Source of the DNA: Rhodoferax_B sp049316285
GTDB taxonomy: Bacteria > Pseudomonadota > Gammaproteobacteria > Burkholderiales > Burkholderiaceae_C
NCBI RefSeq assembly: GCF_049316285.1
Contig: NZ_JBMOXA010000022.1
Coordinates: 1 to 64,000, forward strand
Length of the DNA: 64,000 nt
Direction of reading: 5' to 3'
In this document: piece by piece, positions 54,056 to 62,848 of the stretch
Numbering within the stretch: position 1 is the first letter of the stretch
Layout: each line of letters opens with the position of its first letter
Translations under genes and position numbers: made by a program
Notes under the pieces: generated by a model
The model's input: only the letters and a program-made list of their open reading frames with translations
What the model was told of the DNA's origin: nothing
The model's database searches: none

Positions 54056-55684
54056 TCAGCGGGACGGCAAGGCCAGCCGGTGATGTGTGGACGGCGGCGC
54101 CAGCGACGCCACCCTGGCCGTTGTTGCAGACTCGTCACCCAGCTGGAACACACGGATCACCTCCGCCAGTTTCACCGCCTGCTCTTGCAGGCTGGACGCG
54201 GCAGCGGCGCTTTGCTCCACCAGCGCAGCGTTTTGCTGGGTCATCTGGTCGAGTTGGCTGACCGAGGTGTTGACGTTGCCAATGCCATCGGACTGCTCGC
54301 TGGCGGCCATGGTGATGTCGCCAATCATGTTGTTGACGTTGTGTACCGCGCTGACGATGTCCTGCATGGTGCTGCCGGTGCGCTGCACCAGCTCCGAACC
54401 GGCCGTGACCTGGCCCACCGAGGTGTCGATCAAGGCCTTGATCTCCTTGGCGGCCTGGGCCGAGCGTTGCGCCAGGCTGCGCACTTCGGAGGCGACCACG
54501 GCAAAACCGCGGCCTTGTTCGCCAGCGCGCGCGGCTTCGACCGCGGCGTTCAGCGCCAGGATATTGGTCTGGAAGGCAATGCTGTCGATCACGCCGGTGA
54601 TGTCGGCGATTTGGCGCGAGCTTTGGTTGATGGCGTTCATGGTGGAGACCACCTGACCTATCATGCTGCCGCCGCGTCCGGCCACCTCGCTGGCCGAGCC
54701 CGCGAGGTGGTTGGCCTGCTGCGCCGATTCGGCGGATTGTTTGACGGTTGCGGTCAGCAGTTCCAGGCTTTGCGCGGTGTCTTGCAGGTTGTTGGCGGTT
54801 TGTTCGGTGCGCTGGCTCAGGTCGTGGTTGCCGGTGGCAATTTCGCGGCTGGCGGTGGCGATGCTGTGGGTACTGCTGCGCACCTGCGTCACCAGCCGAT
54901 GCAGGCCCGATTGCATGCGTTCTATGCTGCGCAACAGCTGGCCGATCTCGTCGCCACGGCGGGTGTCGAGTTTGGAGCTGAGGTCGCCTTCGGCAATACG
55001 TTCGGCCACCTCAATGGCCTCGGCCAGCGGCCGGGTGACCGAGCGCGGCAGCACGATGGCGCAGACCAGGCTGACCAGAATGGCTAGCAGGCCAATGGTC
55101 CACAGCAGCACGGTGGCCGAAGCTTGCTGCGCTTGCGCACTTTGGAACTGGGTTTCGTTGCGCGTGGTCTTCAGCGTCACCAGCGCTTGCACGTGGCTGC
55201 GCCATTCGCGCAGGCTGGGGCGGATGGTGCTGGTGATCATGTTGGCGGCTTCTGGTGTGGCGCCATCAAGGCCTAGGTCGGCGGCTTCCATGATGGCGGG
55301 CTGTATCTTGGTGCGCACGGCCTTCATGGCGGCGAAGATGCGGTCTTCATCTGCCGTGCGGCCTTCGGCGCTGGAGAGCGCACGCTCCACCTCGTCGTAG
55401 TGCGCGAAGCTGCTTTTCAGGCTGGCCATTTCTTCGTCCAGATCTTTGTTGATCTGCAGCAGGGCCATGTCGCGGATCGACTGGCCAATGCTGTTCACGT
55501 CTTGCATCAAGGTTTGCGCTTGCAGCATCTGGCGGTTGTTCACCTCCACCACTTCTTGAAGGGTGGATTGCATGGCGCGCAGTTGCCAGGCGGCGACCAG
55601 CACAACGGCCAGCAGTAGCAGACAGACGAGGCCGAAGCCGCCGCCGAGCTTGCGGCCCAGGGTCAGGGAGGTAGTTGTTTTCAT
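54056..55684 (-). CDS. Methyl-accepting chemotaxis protein (4HB-type)
   Basis: A 542-residue chemoreceptor. It has TM1 (about 15-35, VCLLLLAVVLVAAW), a periplasmic helical domain of about 155 residues (four-helix-bundle pattern, ASLKSSFAHYDEVERALSSAEG), TM2 (about 190-210), HAMP (LPRSVTRPLAEAIEVAERIAEG) and a signalling domain with the hairpin tip region IDSIAFQTNILALNAAVEAARAGEQGRGFAVVASEVRSLAQRSA. It senses ligands in the periplasm and controls CheA. It is the downstream one of two tandem receptors, 39 bases apart, whose signalling modules are nearly identical at the DNA level. Confidence 0.93.
   Translation of the reverse strand: MKTTTSLTLGRKLGGGFGLVCLLLLAVVLVAAWQLRAMQSTLQEVVEVNNRQMLQAQTLMQDVNSIGQSIRDMALLQINKDLDEEMASLKSSFAHYDEVERALSSAEGRTADEDRIFAAMKAVRTKIQPAIMEAADLGLDGATPEAANMITSTIRPSLREWRSHVQALVTLKTTRNETQFQSAQAQQASATVLLWTIGLLAILVSLVCAIVLPRSVTRPLAEAIEVAERIAEGDLSSKLDTRRGDEIGQLLRSIERMQSGLHRLVTQVRSSTHSIATASREIATGNHDLSQRTEQTANNLQDTAQSLELLTATVKQSAESAQQANHLAGSASEVAGRGGSMIGQVVSTMNAINQSSRQIADITGVIDSIAFQTNILALNAAVEAARAGEQGRGFAVVASEVRSLAQRSAQAAKEIKALIDTSVGQVTAGSELVQRTGSTMQDIVSAVHNVNNMIGDITMAASEQSDGIGNVNTSVSQLDQMTQQNAALVEQSAAAASSLQEQAVKLAEVIRVFQLGDESATTARVASLAPPSTHHRLALPSR
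54290..54600. repeat. Direct repeat copy 1, chemoreceptor signalling module
   Basis: This segment is nearly identical, with only about ten differences by eye, to 55931-56241, displaced by exactly 1641 bases. Both copies encode the hairpin tip of the signalling domain in the two tandem receptors. The homology points to recent duplication or gene conversion. Confidence 0.85.
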
Positions 55685-55723
55685 CGTGTGCTCACGCAAG
55701 ATCGGGGCCCGTTCAAGCAAAGC

Positions 55724-57703
55724 TTAATCGCGAGTGAGAGCCGGAAAGTGACCGGCTTGGTCGGCTTGACCCACCGGGCCAAGCTTGAAGAACTTGATGA
55801 CTTCAGCCAGGCGTGCAGCCTGGTCTTGCAGGCTGGCCGCAGCGGCGGCGCTTTCTTCCACCAGTGCGGCGTTCTGCTGCGTCATCTGGTCGAGTGTGTT
55901 GACGGCGTGGTTGACGTTGCCAATGCCGTCAGACTGTTCGCTGGCGGCCATGGTGATGTCGCCAATCATGCTGTTGACGTTTTGCACCGCGCTGACGATG
56001 TCCTGCATGGTGCTGCCGGTGCGCTGCACCAGCTCCGAGCCGGCCGTGACCTGGCCCACCGAGGTGTCGATCAAGGCCTTGATCTCCTTGGCGGCCTGGG
56101 CCGAACGCTGCGCCAGGCTGCGCACTTCGGAGGCGACCACGGCAAAACCGCGACCCTGCTCGCCAGCGCGCGCGGCTTCGACCGCGGCGTTCAGGGCCAG
56201 GATATTGGTCTGGAAGGCAATGCCGTCGATCACGCTGGTGATGTCGGCGATCTGGCGCGAACTCTGGTTGATGCCATTCATGGTGTTGACCACGTCGCTG
56301 ATCATGCTGCCGCCGCGTGCCGCCACCTCGCTGGCCGAGCCTGCGAGACGGTTGGCCTGCTGGGCCGATTCGGCCGACTGCTTTACCGTAGCGGTGAGTT
56401 CTTCCATGCTTTGTGCGGTGGTCTGCAGGTTGCTGGCGGTTTGTTCGGTGCGCAGGCTCAGGTCATGGTTGCCGGTGGCGATTTCCTGGCTGGCGGTGGA
56501 GACGCTGTCTACCGCCAGGCGCACCTGCTGCAGCATTTGCAGGTAACGCTGGCGCATGCCTTCGACTTCGTTGACCAAGGTGCCCAACTCGTCGCGCTGG
56601 GTGGTTTTAAAGGCCTGGGTCAGGTCGCCGTGGGCCACGGTGGTCAGCGCGCGGGTGAGGGCCTGCAGCGGCGTGCTTACCCGTTGGCGCAACACCAGGA
56701 ACAGGCCCAGGCCCAGCACCACAATCGCGGCGATCAGCACGGCCCAAACCACACGCATGGTGCTGGCGTGTTCGGCCATGGCTTCGCCATCGGACACCTC
56801 GGCCACAACCAGCCAACCCGTGGCCTTGCTCTTGCGCACCACGGCCCAGGCGTCGTTCATGTTGCCACCCAGCATGTCGGCGGCTGGCGCGATGGGGTTG
56901 GCGGGCGCTGCGGCCAGAGCGGTGAGCAGCGCGCTGGAATCGGGCACCACTTCGCTGAACTTTTTGCCTGCAGCGCTGGGGTGGATCACAAACACCGCAT
57001 CGGCAGGGTTGCTGCGTGGGTCTACCACGGTCACGCCGCCACGGGCAAACAGCTTGGTCTCCAGCACCTGGGCCTTGAGCGAATCTTCAAACAGTGAAAT
57101 GTCGCTGCCGACAAACAGGATGGCGATGACTTTTCCCGCCGCGTTTTTCACCGGCTCGTAATGCGTCATATAGGGTTTGCCAAACAGCACCGCGCGGCCG
57201 GTAAAGGCCTGGCCGTTGAGCGCGAGCGGGTAGGCCGGGTGGGCGCGGTCCAGCAGGGTGCCCATGGCGCGTTCGCCGTCTTGTTTCTTCAGCGAGGTGG
57301 TGATGCGCATGAAGTCGTCACCCTTGCGCGCAAACACAGTGGCCACACCACCGGTGTCGCGGGTGAACTTGTCGACGATGGTGTAGTCCGAATTCAGCAC
57401 CACACCGGCGTTGCGCAGTTCGCCGGTGGCCTCGTCCAGGTTCAGCGTGGCGTCGAAGGCGCTGCGAAAAGCACTGTCGGCGCGTTTCACCAGGGCGCGG
57501 TTGGTGGCGTCGGTGTTGTCCACCGAGCGCGCCAGGGCGTCGACCTTGTCGGCCACGGTGGCGGCAATTTCCTCGCGCGAGTTGCGCTCCGTGATGTGGC
57601 CTATGACCAAGCCCACAATCACAAACACCACGGCAATCAGGCCGGCCGAGATGAGCGCAACCTGGCGTGCGACGGAACGATTGGCTGAAAATGATTGGGT
57701 CAT
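55724..57703 (-). CDS. Methyl-accepting chemotaxis protein with Cache domain
   Basis: A 659-residue chemoreceptor. It has TM1 (about 15-37), a large periplasmic Cache_3-type sensor (about 40-315; GVVLNSDYTIVDKFTRDTGG and ALNGQAFTGRAVLFGKPYM are Cache-like), TM2 (about 320-342), HAMP, and the same signalling module as the receptor downstream. Cache domains bind organic acids, amino acids or related ligands; the ligand is unknown. Its start lies about 120 bases from a perfect FNR-type box, so its expression may depend on oxygen. Confidence 0.94.
   Translation of the reverse strand: MTQSFSANRSVARQVALISAGLIAVVFVIVGLVIGHITERNSREEIAATVADKVDALARSVDNTDATNRALVKRADSAFRSAFDATLNLDEATGELRNAGVVLNSDYTIVDKFTRDTGGVATVFARKGDDFMRITTSLKKQDGERAMGTLLDRAHPAYPLALNGQAFTGRAVLFGKPYMTHYEPVKNAAGKVIAILFVGSDISLFEDSLKAQVLETKLFARGGVTVVDPRSNPADAVFVIHPSAAGKKFSEVVPDSSALLTALAAAPANPIAPAADMLGGNMNDAWAVVRKSKATGWLVVAEVSDGEAMAEHASTMRVVWAVLIAAIVVLGLGLFLVLRQRVSTPLQALTRALTTVAHGDLTQAFKTTQRDELGTLVNEVEGMRQRYLQMLQQVRLAVDSVSTASQEIATGNHDLSLRTEQTASNLQTTAQSMEELTATVKQSAESAQQANRLAGSASEVAARGGSMISDVVNTMNGINQSSRQIADITSVIDGIAFQTNILALNAAVEAARAGEQGRGFAVVASEVRSLAQRSAQAAKEIKALIDTSVGQVTAGSELVQRTGSTMQDIVSAVQNVNSMIGDITMAASEQSDGIGNVNHAVNTLDQMTQQNAALVEESAAAAASLQDQAARLAEVIKFFKLGPVGQADQAGHFPALTRD
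55931..56241. repeat. Direct repeat copy 2, chemoreceptor signalling module
   Basis: This is the partner of 54290-54600, offset 1641 bases. Outside the repeat the two receptors diverge rapidly in their sensor parts, which is the usual modular pattern. Confidence 0.85.
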
Positions 57704-57821
57704 AAGTGGAGATCGGTGGAGTTGGAACCACGCGTAGCGGCCAGCAATCGAGGTGATGCAGGGCTTGGGTGGGGCGGTAGACGCAGTGGGGAGCGGCGTG
57801 GTGGGGCTAAATTGTAAAGAT

Positions 57822-57835
57822 TTGATTCAAATCAA
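57822..57835 (-). promoter_or_regulatory. Perfect FNR-type box upstream of chemoreceptor gene
   Basis: TTGATTCAAATCAA matches TTGAT-N4-ATCAA exactly, about 119-132 bases upstream of the chemoreceptor ATG at 57703. Activation from a class II position would need a start near 57787. The racemase gene on the other side reads away from it. Confidence 0.6.
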
Positions 57836-58074
57836 AGCAAAAAATCAGTATTTGTACTAAGAGTTGCTGCATCAAATGGCGTGTAAAGGAGGCCAAAACG
57901 TGCAGTTTTGCCACTTGGGGATTCGCCCTGACATCAGTCCTTTCGCAAAATCAATAGCGCTCCCCGTGGTTTGCACGTGCGCTGTAGGCACTTTTCGTAC
58001 ATGTTTTTGCATACACACTAGGCTGTGTCAACCATGCGACAAAGGTGTGTCGCCAAAACCCCGTCATCGGCGCC

Positions 58075-58098
58075 AAACCCCCGCATTTCCAGGGGCTT
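58075..58098 (-). terminator. Weak hairpin after racemase gene
   Basis: AAACCCCC and GGGGCTTT pair with one mismatch around a nine-base loop. On the minus strand it is followed by TTT, and it lies just past the racemase stop at 58110. Confidence 0.35.
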
Positions 58099-58109
58099 TT
58101 GTGCGGTTT

Positions 58110-58829
58110 TTAGGCGCCTGGCGCAGCCACCGCCTGGCGCAGCGCCGCGCGCGCCAGCAGCCGCGTCGAGTCCAGTGTGGGCAAGGGTGAATTGGCGTCG
58201 CTCATCAACAACGGGATTTCTGTGCAACCCAGCACCACCCCTTCGCAGCCCAGCGTTTGCATGCGCCGTATCACGGCTTGGAACGTGGCTTCGCCGTGCT
58301 GCGATGGCCGGCCGGGCACCAGTTCTTCCATGATGATGTGCTGGATGGCGTCACGTTCCTCGGGGGTCGGGCGCTCAAAACCCAGCCCGCGGGCGCTCAG
58401 CTTCTCCGGGTAGACATCGCTGTCGACCAGCCAGCGGGTGCCGGTCAGGCCGACCTTGTGCCAGCCCCGCTGCACGGCCTCTTGTGCCACGACCTCGGCA
58501 ATGTGCAGCCATGGCAGGGGGGACTCGGGCTGCACCAGCGCGAGTGCCTGGTGGATGGTGTTGTCCGGGCAGATCAGAAAATCGGCGCCCTGGCGCGCCA
58601 GCTTGTGCGCTGACGACAGCATCAGCGCCGCCACACCTGCCATGTCGCCGGCCTCCAGGCACGCCACATAGTCGGCCAGCGAATGTGTGTGCATGGACAC
58701 CTCGGGGTGTGCATGGGGCCCGAGCCACTGCGCGCCCTCGCTGCAGATGGTGCGGTAGCAAAGGGCCGCGCCTTCGGCCGAGCAGCCGACGATGCCGATG
58801 TGCAGGGGTTTGGCGAGTGAGTTGTTCAA
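58110..58829 (-). CDS. Aspartate/glutamate racemase family protein
   Basis: A 239-residue Asp/Glu/hydantoin racemase-family protein. It has the N-terminal IGIVGCSAEGAALCYRTI, the first probable catalytic cysteine in ICPDNTIHQAL and the second in VVLGCTEIPLLM. Two cysteines 110-130 residues apart are typical of cofactor-independent racemases. The amino-acid substrate is not certain; aspartate is the commonest. It appears to be transcribed alone. Confidence 0.88.
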   Translation of the reverse strand: MNNSLAKPLHIGIVGCSAEGAALCYRTICSEGAQWLGPHAHPEVSMHTHSLADYVACLEAGDMAGVAALMLSSAHKLARQGADFLICPDNTIHQALALVQPESPLPWLHIAEVVAQEAVQRGWHKVGLTGTRWLVDSDVYPEKLSARGLGFERPTPEERDAIQHIIMEELVPGRPSQHGEATFQAVIRRMQTLGCEGVVLGCTEIPLLMSDANSPLPTLDSTRLLARAALRQAVAAPGA

Positions 58830-58894
58830 AGGGGCGCCTCGTGCAATGGAGGCGTCAATTTAGCCGATCTGCCGACCCTATCCAACACCTCTGT

Positions 58895-60298
58895 CTACAG
58901 CGGTTTCAGCTCCGTCAGCAGGGTCGGAATCAATTCCGACACCGTGGGGTGCACCGGAACGGCTTGTTGCAGCACGGTGTAAGGCAGCTTGGTGTGCATG
59001 TGGTCCAGGATGCCGTGTATGGCCTCGTCGCCCTCCACGCCCAAGAATGCGGCACCCAGAATGGCCAGGGTGTTGGCGTCCACCACCACCTGCATAAAGC
59101 CCTGGGTTTCGCCGCGTTCCACGGCGCGGCCTATGCGTGTCATGGGGCGGCGGCCGACCAGGATTTTGTGGCCGGCCTTGGTGGCCTGGGCCACGGTCAT
59201 GCCGGCGCGACCCAGGGGCGGGTCTATGAACAAGGCGTAGCCGTCCACCCGGTTGCTGAGTTTGCGCTGGGCGCCTTCGAGCAGGTTGTCGGCCACGATC
59301 TCGTAGTCGTTGTAGGCGGTGTGGGTGAAGGCACCACGCCCATTGCAGTCGCCCAGCGCCCAGATGCCGGGCACATTGGTGCGAAGCTGCTCGTCCACCG
59401 TGATGTAGCCGCGTGTATCGAGCGCCACACCGGCGCGGTCGAGTTGCAGATCATCGGTGTTGGGGCGGCGGCCCATCGCCAGCAGCAGATGAGAGCCTAC
59501 AACCTCGGGTGCACCCTGGGTGCAGTCCACGCCCACGGCGATGTGCGTACCGTCTTTGCGGAACTTGATGCATTCAGCGCCCAGGCGGAACTGTATGCCC
59601 TCGGCGGCCAGGATGTCGCGCACGGCGTCCGACACCTCGGTGTCTTCACGCGCAATCAGGCGCGGCCCTTTCTCTATGACCGTGACCTCGCTGCCGAAGC
59701 GGCGGTAGATTTGTGCAAACTCCAGGCCGATGTAGCTGCCGCCAACAATCACCAGATGCTGCGGCAAGCTGTCCAGCGCCAGCATGGAGGTGTTGTCGAG
59801 ATAGGGCACCTCGCGCACGCCCGGCAGATCGGGCACATTTGCGCGCCCACCGACATTGATGAAGATTTGTTTGGCCTGCAGCACGACCTCGGCGCCAGCG
59901 CTGGCCACACACACACTGTGGGCCGACTCAAAACGTGCGTGGCCCTGGAATACGCTGCAGCCGTCCATGCCCTTGAGCCAGCCCTCCACGCCGTTGCGCG
60001 CGTTGTGTATCACCGCGTCTCTGCGTGCCGCCACCACGGCCATGTCCATGGCCACACTGCCACCACCGCATTGCAGCAGCACGCCATAGTCGGCCGCATG
60101 GCGCGCCACATGCGCGGCACGTGCGCAGGCCACCAGGGTTTTGGTCGGCATACAACCGGTGTTGACGCAGGTGCCGCCAAACAGTTTGCGCTCGATCAGC
60201 GCCACACGTTGGCCGGCGGCCGTCAGCCGCCCGGCCAGCGAAGGCCCGGCCTGGCCGGCACCGATGATGATGGCGTCAAAGACTTGCGGCGCGCTCAT
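58895..60298 (-). CDS. Mercuric-reductase-like FAD/NAD(P) disulfide oxidoreductase
   Basis: A 467-residue class I pyridine nucleotide-disulfide oxidoreductase. It has the FAD-binding IIGAGQAGPSLAGRL, the redox-active pair GGTCVNTGCMPTK (Cys44 and Cys49), the NAD(P) fold VIVGGSYIGLEFAQIYRRFG, and a C-terminal dimer domain with the active-site HPTVSELIPT. The closest named group is the mercuric-reductase-like FAD-containing oxidoreductases, but it lacks the N-terminal HMA domain and the vicinal C-terminal cysteines of MerA. So mercury reduction is unlikely; the disulfide substrate is unknown. Its start overlaps the DUF4126 gene end by four bases. Confidence 0.88.
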   Translation of the reverse strand: MSAPQVFDAIIIGAGQAGPSLAGRLTAAGQRVALIERKLFGGTCVNTGCMPTKTLVACARAAHVARHAADYGVLLQCGGGSVAMDMAVVAARRDAVIHNARNGVEGWLKGMDGCSVFQGHARFESAHSVCVASAGAEVVLQAKQIFINVGGRANVPDLPGVREVPYLDNTSMLALDSLPQHLVIVGGSYIGLEFAQIYRRFGSEVTVIEKGPRLIAREDTEVSDAVRDILAAEGIQFRLGAECIKFRKDGTHIAVGVDCTQGAPEVVGSHLLLAMGRRPNTDDLQLDRAGVALDTRGYITVDEQLRTNVPGIWALGDCNGRGAFTHTAYNDYEIVADNLLEGAQRKLSNRVDGYALFIDPPLGRAGMTVAQATKAGHKILVGRRPMTRIGRAVERGETQGFMQVVVDANTLAILGAAFLGVEGDEAIHGILDHMHTKLPYTVLQQAVPVHPTVSELIPTLLTELKPL

Positions 60299-60759
60299 AG
60301 CTGGCCCGAGACAATGAAGTACGCCCCGACCACCGCCACCACGTCTTCAATCAACGCGGCGGGCAGGTCTTTGCCAAACGATCTGGCCAAGGCACCGCGC
60401 GCTGCCGCACCGCCCAGCGTGCCTATCACCGCCCCGACCACACCCACCACCAGCCCTCCCACCAGGCTGCCGCCGGCAGCGCCAATACAAGCGCCACACA
60501 GGGCGCCGCTGATGATGCGTGCGCCAAACTGTTGCGGTACTTTGCGGCTGGGGGTTTGCGGCAACTGGTCGGTGACAAATTCAACCAGGGCCAGCAGCGT
60601 GAAGATGTAGGGTGTGTAGGCCCAGCCCATGAACGCCAACGGTGTGTTCGTCAACGGTAGCCAGCCCAGGTGGGCGGCCCAACTGACCGCAGCAGGGGCG
60701 GTCATCGCGCGTAGGCCGGCAATCACGCCGATCAGCAAGGCCAGAACATAAAGTGTCAT
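60295..60759 (-). CDS. DUF4126-family membrane protein
   Basis: A 154-residue protein with about four membrane segments and the DUF4126 pattern LLIGVIAGLRAMTAPAAVSWA, EFVTDQLPQTPSR and GACIGAAGGSLVGGLVVGVVGAVIG. It is glycine rich in the third segment. Function unknown. It is coupled to the flavoprotein gene by an ATGA overlap and begins the two-gene unit. Confidence 0.85.
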   Translation of the reverse strand: MTLYVLALLIGVIAGLRAMTAPAAVSWAAHLGWLPLTNTPLAFMGWAYTPYIFTLLALVEFVTDQLPQTPSRKVPQQFGARIISGALCGACIGAAGGSLVGGLVVGVVGAVIGTLGGAAARGALARSFGKDLPAALIEDVVAVVGAYFIVSGQL

Positions 60760-60881
60760 GAGGCTGCTCCTGTGGTGCTGGCGCAGTTTACGGGGGCGCT
60801 GCCAGAAGTGCCAGTGATTTGGCTACCTCAAAAGGGATAGGCAGCATCCGCGGCCGAGGTGTGCGGAGTACAGTGGCGCGT

Positions 60882-62033
60882 ATGTGGAACACACTTTCTC
60901 CTCTGCTTGCGCTGCTGTTGTGGATGTTGCTGCCGGCTCACGCGTGGGCGCAACAACCGCCCCTGGTGGGACCCGCCACGCAGCTCTGGGACGCGGCTGA
61001 GGGTTTTGAGTTTGCGGGCAGCGACAAGAAGGTGCGCAAGATTCGCCAGTCCGTCAGTGGTGTGGCTTGTGCGCCCAGCGGCGCGGGACAGCCGGTGTGC
61101 CTGTTCGCTCTGGATGAAGGCAGCGCGGCCAGCTTTGCGCAGCTTGACCCGACGGGGCAAAAGCTGTTGCCGCTGGGCCAGGCTGTGCCATTGCTTGGCG
61201 CCGCGACGGGTGAACTCGACGCCGAAGGGGCTGCCACCGATGGCCACTTCTTCTATGTCACCGGATCACACTCGAACAAACGCTCCGACTGCGCCGCCAA
61301 CCCCGACAGCCGGCACGTGATTCGCCTGCGCCGCGACCCCAGCACCGGCCAGGCGCTGCGCAGCGCCAGTGGTGCTTTCGTCAACTACGCCGACACCGGG
61401 CGCCTGTGGGACGTGATGGCGCAGTTGCCCGCACTGCGCCCGTTGTTGGGCCACTGCCTAGGAGAAGACGGCGCCAAAGCTTTTGGCCTGAACATCGAAG
61501 GCTTGGCGGTGCGTGGCGGGCGCCTTTATTTTGGCTTGCGCGGGCCGGTGCAAAGTGGCGCGGCCTGGGTATTGGCGGTTGACGCCGAAGCCTTGTTTTC
61601 GGCATCGGTTGACGTAAAGCCCACGCTTTACCGGCTGGCCCTGGGCGCACACCGTGGCATCCGCGACATGCTGGCGGTGGACAACGGCCTGCTGATTCTG
61701 GCGGGGCCGGATGACACCGACACCCGCCCCGCCCCCGATTGGACGGTGGTGTGGTGGGATGCGCAGCCGCCCGGCGCGGGCGCCACCGAGGCCGCTTTTG
61801 GCGCAGCCAAATCCAAGGTCGTGGCCTTGCCTGTGGTGAGCACACCCCGCACCCTGGCCACGCTGGACCTGCGCCAAGTGAAGAAACGTGCCTGCGACAA
61901 AGAGGTCAAGCCCGAAGCCATCACGCTGCTGCAGAGCGACGCCACACATTACCGTCTGCTGGTGTTGTCCGATGGTTTGTGCGACGGCGGGGCGCAGGTG
62001 TTCGAGGTACCGCGCGAGCCGCCCCGGCGCTGA
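60882..62033 (+). CDS. Exported DUF3616 protein
   Basis: A 383-residue protein with a signal peptide (LSPLLALLLWMLLPAHAWA-QQ). The mature part matches the DUF3616 pattern: IRQSVSGVACAP, DAEGAATDGHFFYVTGSHSNKR, LNIEGLAVRGGRLYFGLRGPV and HRGIRDMLAVDNGLLILAGPDD. This is likely a beta-propeller-like esterase or sugar-binding protein in the periplasm, of unknown role. I chose the ATG at 60882; the upstream extension lacks similarity. The end converges on the TetR-family gene. Confidence 0.85.
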   Translation: MWNTLSPLLALLLWMLLPAHAWAQQPPLVGPATQLWDAAEGFEFAGSDKKVRKIRQSVSGVACAPSGAGQPVCLFALDEGSAASFAQLDPTGQKLLPLGQAVPLLGAATGELDAEGAATDGHFFYVTGSHSNKRSDCAANPDSRHVIRLRRDPSTGQALRSASGAFVNYADTGRLWDVMAQLPALRPLLGHCLGEDGAKAFGLNIEGLAVRGGRLYFGLRGPVQSGAAWVLAVDAEALFSASVDVKPTLYRLALGAHRGIRDMLAVDNGLLILAGPDDTDTRPAPDWTVVWWDAQPPGAGATEAAFGAAKSKVVALPVVSTPRTLATLDLRQVKKRACDKEVKPEAITLLQSDATHYRLLVLSDGLCDGGAQVFEVPREPPRR

Positions 62034-62053
62034 GCTTGCCAGCCGCTAAATAC

Positions 62054-62725
62054 CTACAAGCCGCGTTCCACCATATCCAGCAAGCGCTGCCCCAGCGCCG
62101 CCAGCATCTGCGGCGGCAGCTCACGCAGCGGACCGTCCAGCGCCAGCAGGGCCATGCCGTGCACGGTAGACCAGGCGAGAAACTCGGCGCCGCGGCGGCG
62201 TTCTGCAGGTAATGCGCCGCTGGCGACCAACTCGTCGAGCGCGGCCACCAGATGGCGAAACGGGTCGAGTCCGCTGTGGCCGGCTTTGGCCGGGTCTGGC
62301 GGGCGCTGGATGTCCACCGTGAACTTGCCGCCAAAAGCCGTGCGGAACAGCCCGGTCTGGGTTTGCGCAAAACGCATGTAGCCGGCACCCACCGCACGCA
62401 ACTTGGCGCGCGCCTGTTCCACCGCAGAGCCGGTGCGCGGCACCTGTGCCATCTCTTGCTCCATGGAGATTGCGGCCTCGGCAACGGCTGCAGCGCGCAC
62501 GGCATCGAGCAAGGCATCGCGGCTGGCGAAGTGGCGATAGGCGGCGTTGGGCGCCACACCCGCACGGCGCGTGGCTTCGCGCAGCACCACGGCATCCGGG
62601 CCGCCCTCGCGCGCCAGTGCGATGCCGGCGTCTAGCAAGGTGCGATGCAAATCCCCGTGGCGGTAGGTGGAACGCGGTTTGGCGACGTGGCCGCGGGTGG
62701 TCGGCGGGCTTTGTTTCAAAGACAT
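62054..62725 (-). CDS. TetR-family repressor (WHG-type C-terminal domain)
   Basis: A 223-residue TetR-like regulator. The helix-turn-helix is at about residues 28-70 (LLDAGIALAREGGPDAVVLREATRRAGVAPNAAYRHFASRDALLDA). The C-terminal domain fits TetR_C_33/WHG (AVGAGYMRFAQTQTGLFRTAFGG, EFLAWSTVHGMALLALDGPL). It is divergent from the VOC/GFA genes, with two palindromes between, and probably represses itself and that pair. The ligand is unknown. Confidence 0.9.
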   Translation of the reverse strand: MSLKQSPPTTRGHVAKPRSTYRHGDLHRTLLDAGIALAREGGPDAVVLREATRRAGVAPNAAYRHFASRDALLDAVRAAAVAEAAISMEQEMAQVPRTGSAVEQARAKLRAVGAGYMRFAQTQTGLFRTAFGGKFTVDIQRPPDPAKAGHSGLDPFRHLVAALDELVASGALPAERRRGAEFLAWSTVHGMALLALDGPLRELPPQMLAALGQRLLDMVERGL

Positions 62726-62737
62726 GCAATTTATATG

Positions 62738-62750
62738 TGGACGCTGTCCA
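62738..62750. promoter_or_regulatory. Palindromic operator 1 for the TetR regulator
   Basis: TGGAC-GCT-GTCCA is a perfect dyad starting 13 bases upstream of the TetR ATG. The GGAC-N3-GTCC core is shared with operator 2, so both are probably bound by the same protein. Confidence 0.6.
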
Positions 62751-62766
62751 TTATGTCTGCTACTGT

Positions 62767-62785
62767 TTGTGGACGGTGTTCACAA
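62767..62785. promoter_or_regulatory. Palindromic operator 2 for the TetR regulator
   Basis: TTGTGGAC-GGT-GTTCACAA is a dyad with one mismatch. Its centre is 32 bases from operator 1, about three helical turns, so two dimers could lie on the same face. Confidence 0.6.
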
Positions 62786-62848
62786 TTGTTTGTCTTGCCC
62801 GTATCGATCCCGCCCAACACCGCAACCCCCTTGATGCAGGAGACCCCG

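Larger units (their letters stand above)
57704..58109. other. Intergenic region with FNR box; no supported gene
   Basis: 406 bases, AT rich near 57811-57860. It contains the FNR-type box at 57822-57835 and, near 58075-58098, a terminator-like AAACCCC/GGGGCTTT stem for the racemase gene. A 108-codon plus-strand frame (57864-58190) runs into the racemase 3' end and is rich in scattered cysteines without a family signature; I do not call it. Confidence 0.55.

Noticed and set aside
57864..58190. 108-codon plus-strand frame between the chemoreceptor and racemase genes
   Set aside because: It overlaps the racemase 3' end, has scattered cysteines with no motif and matches no family. A GGAGG inside it is not followed by a gene-like product.
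58895..60298. Assignment as mercuric reductase MerA
   Set aside because: The redox CVNTGC motif is shared by the whole family. The HMA domain and C-terminal cysteine pair required for mercury handling are missing.
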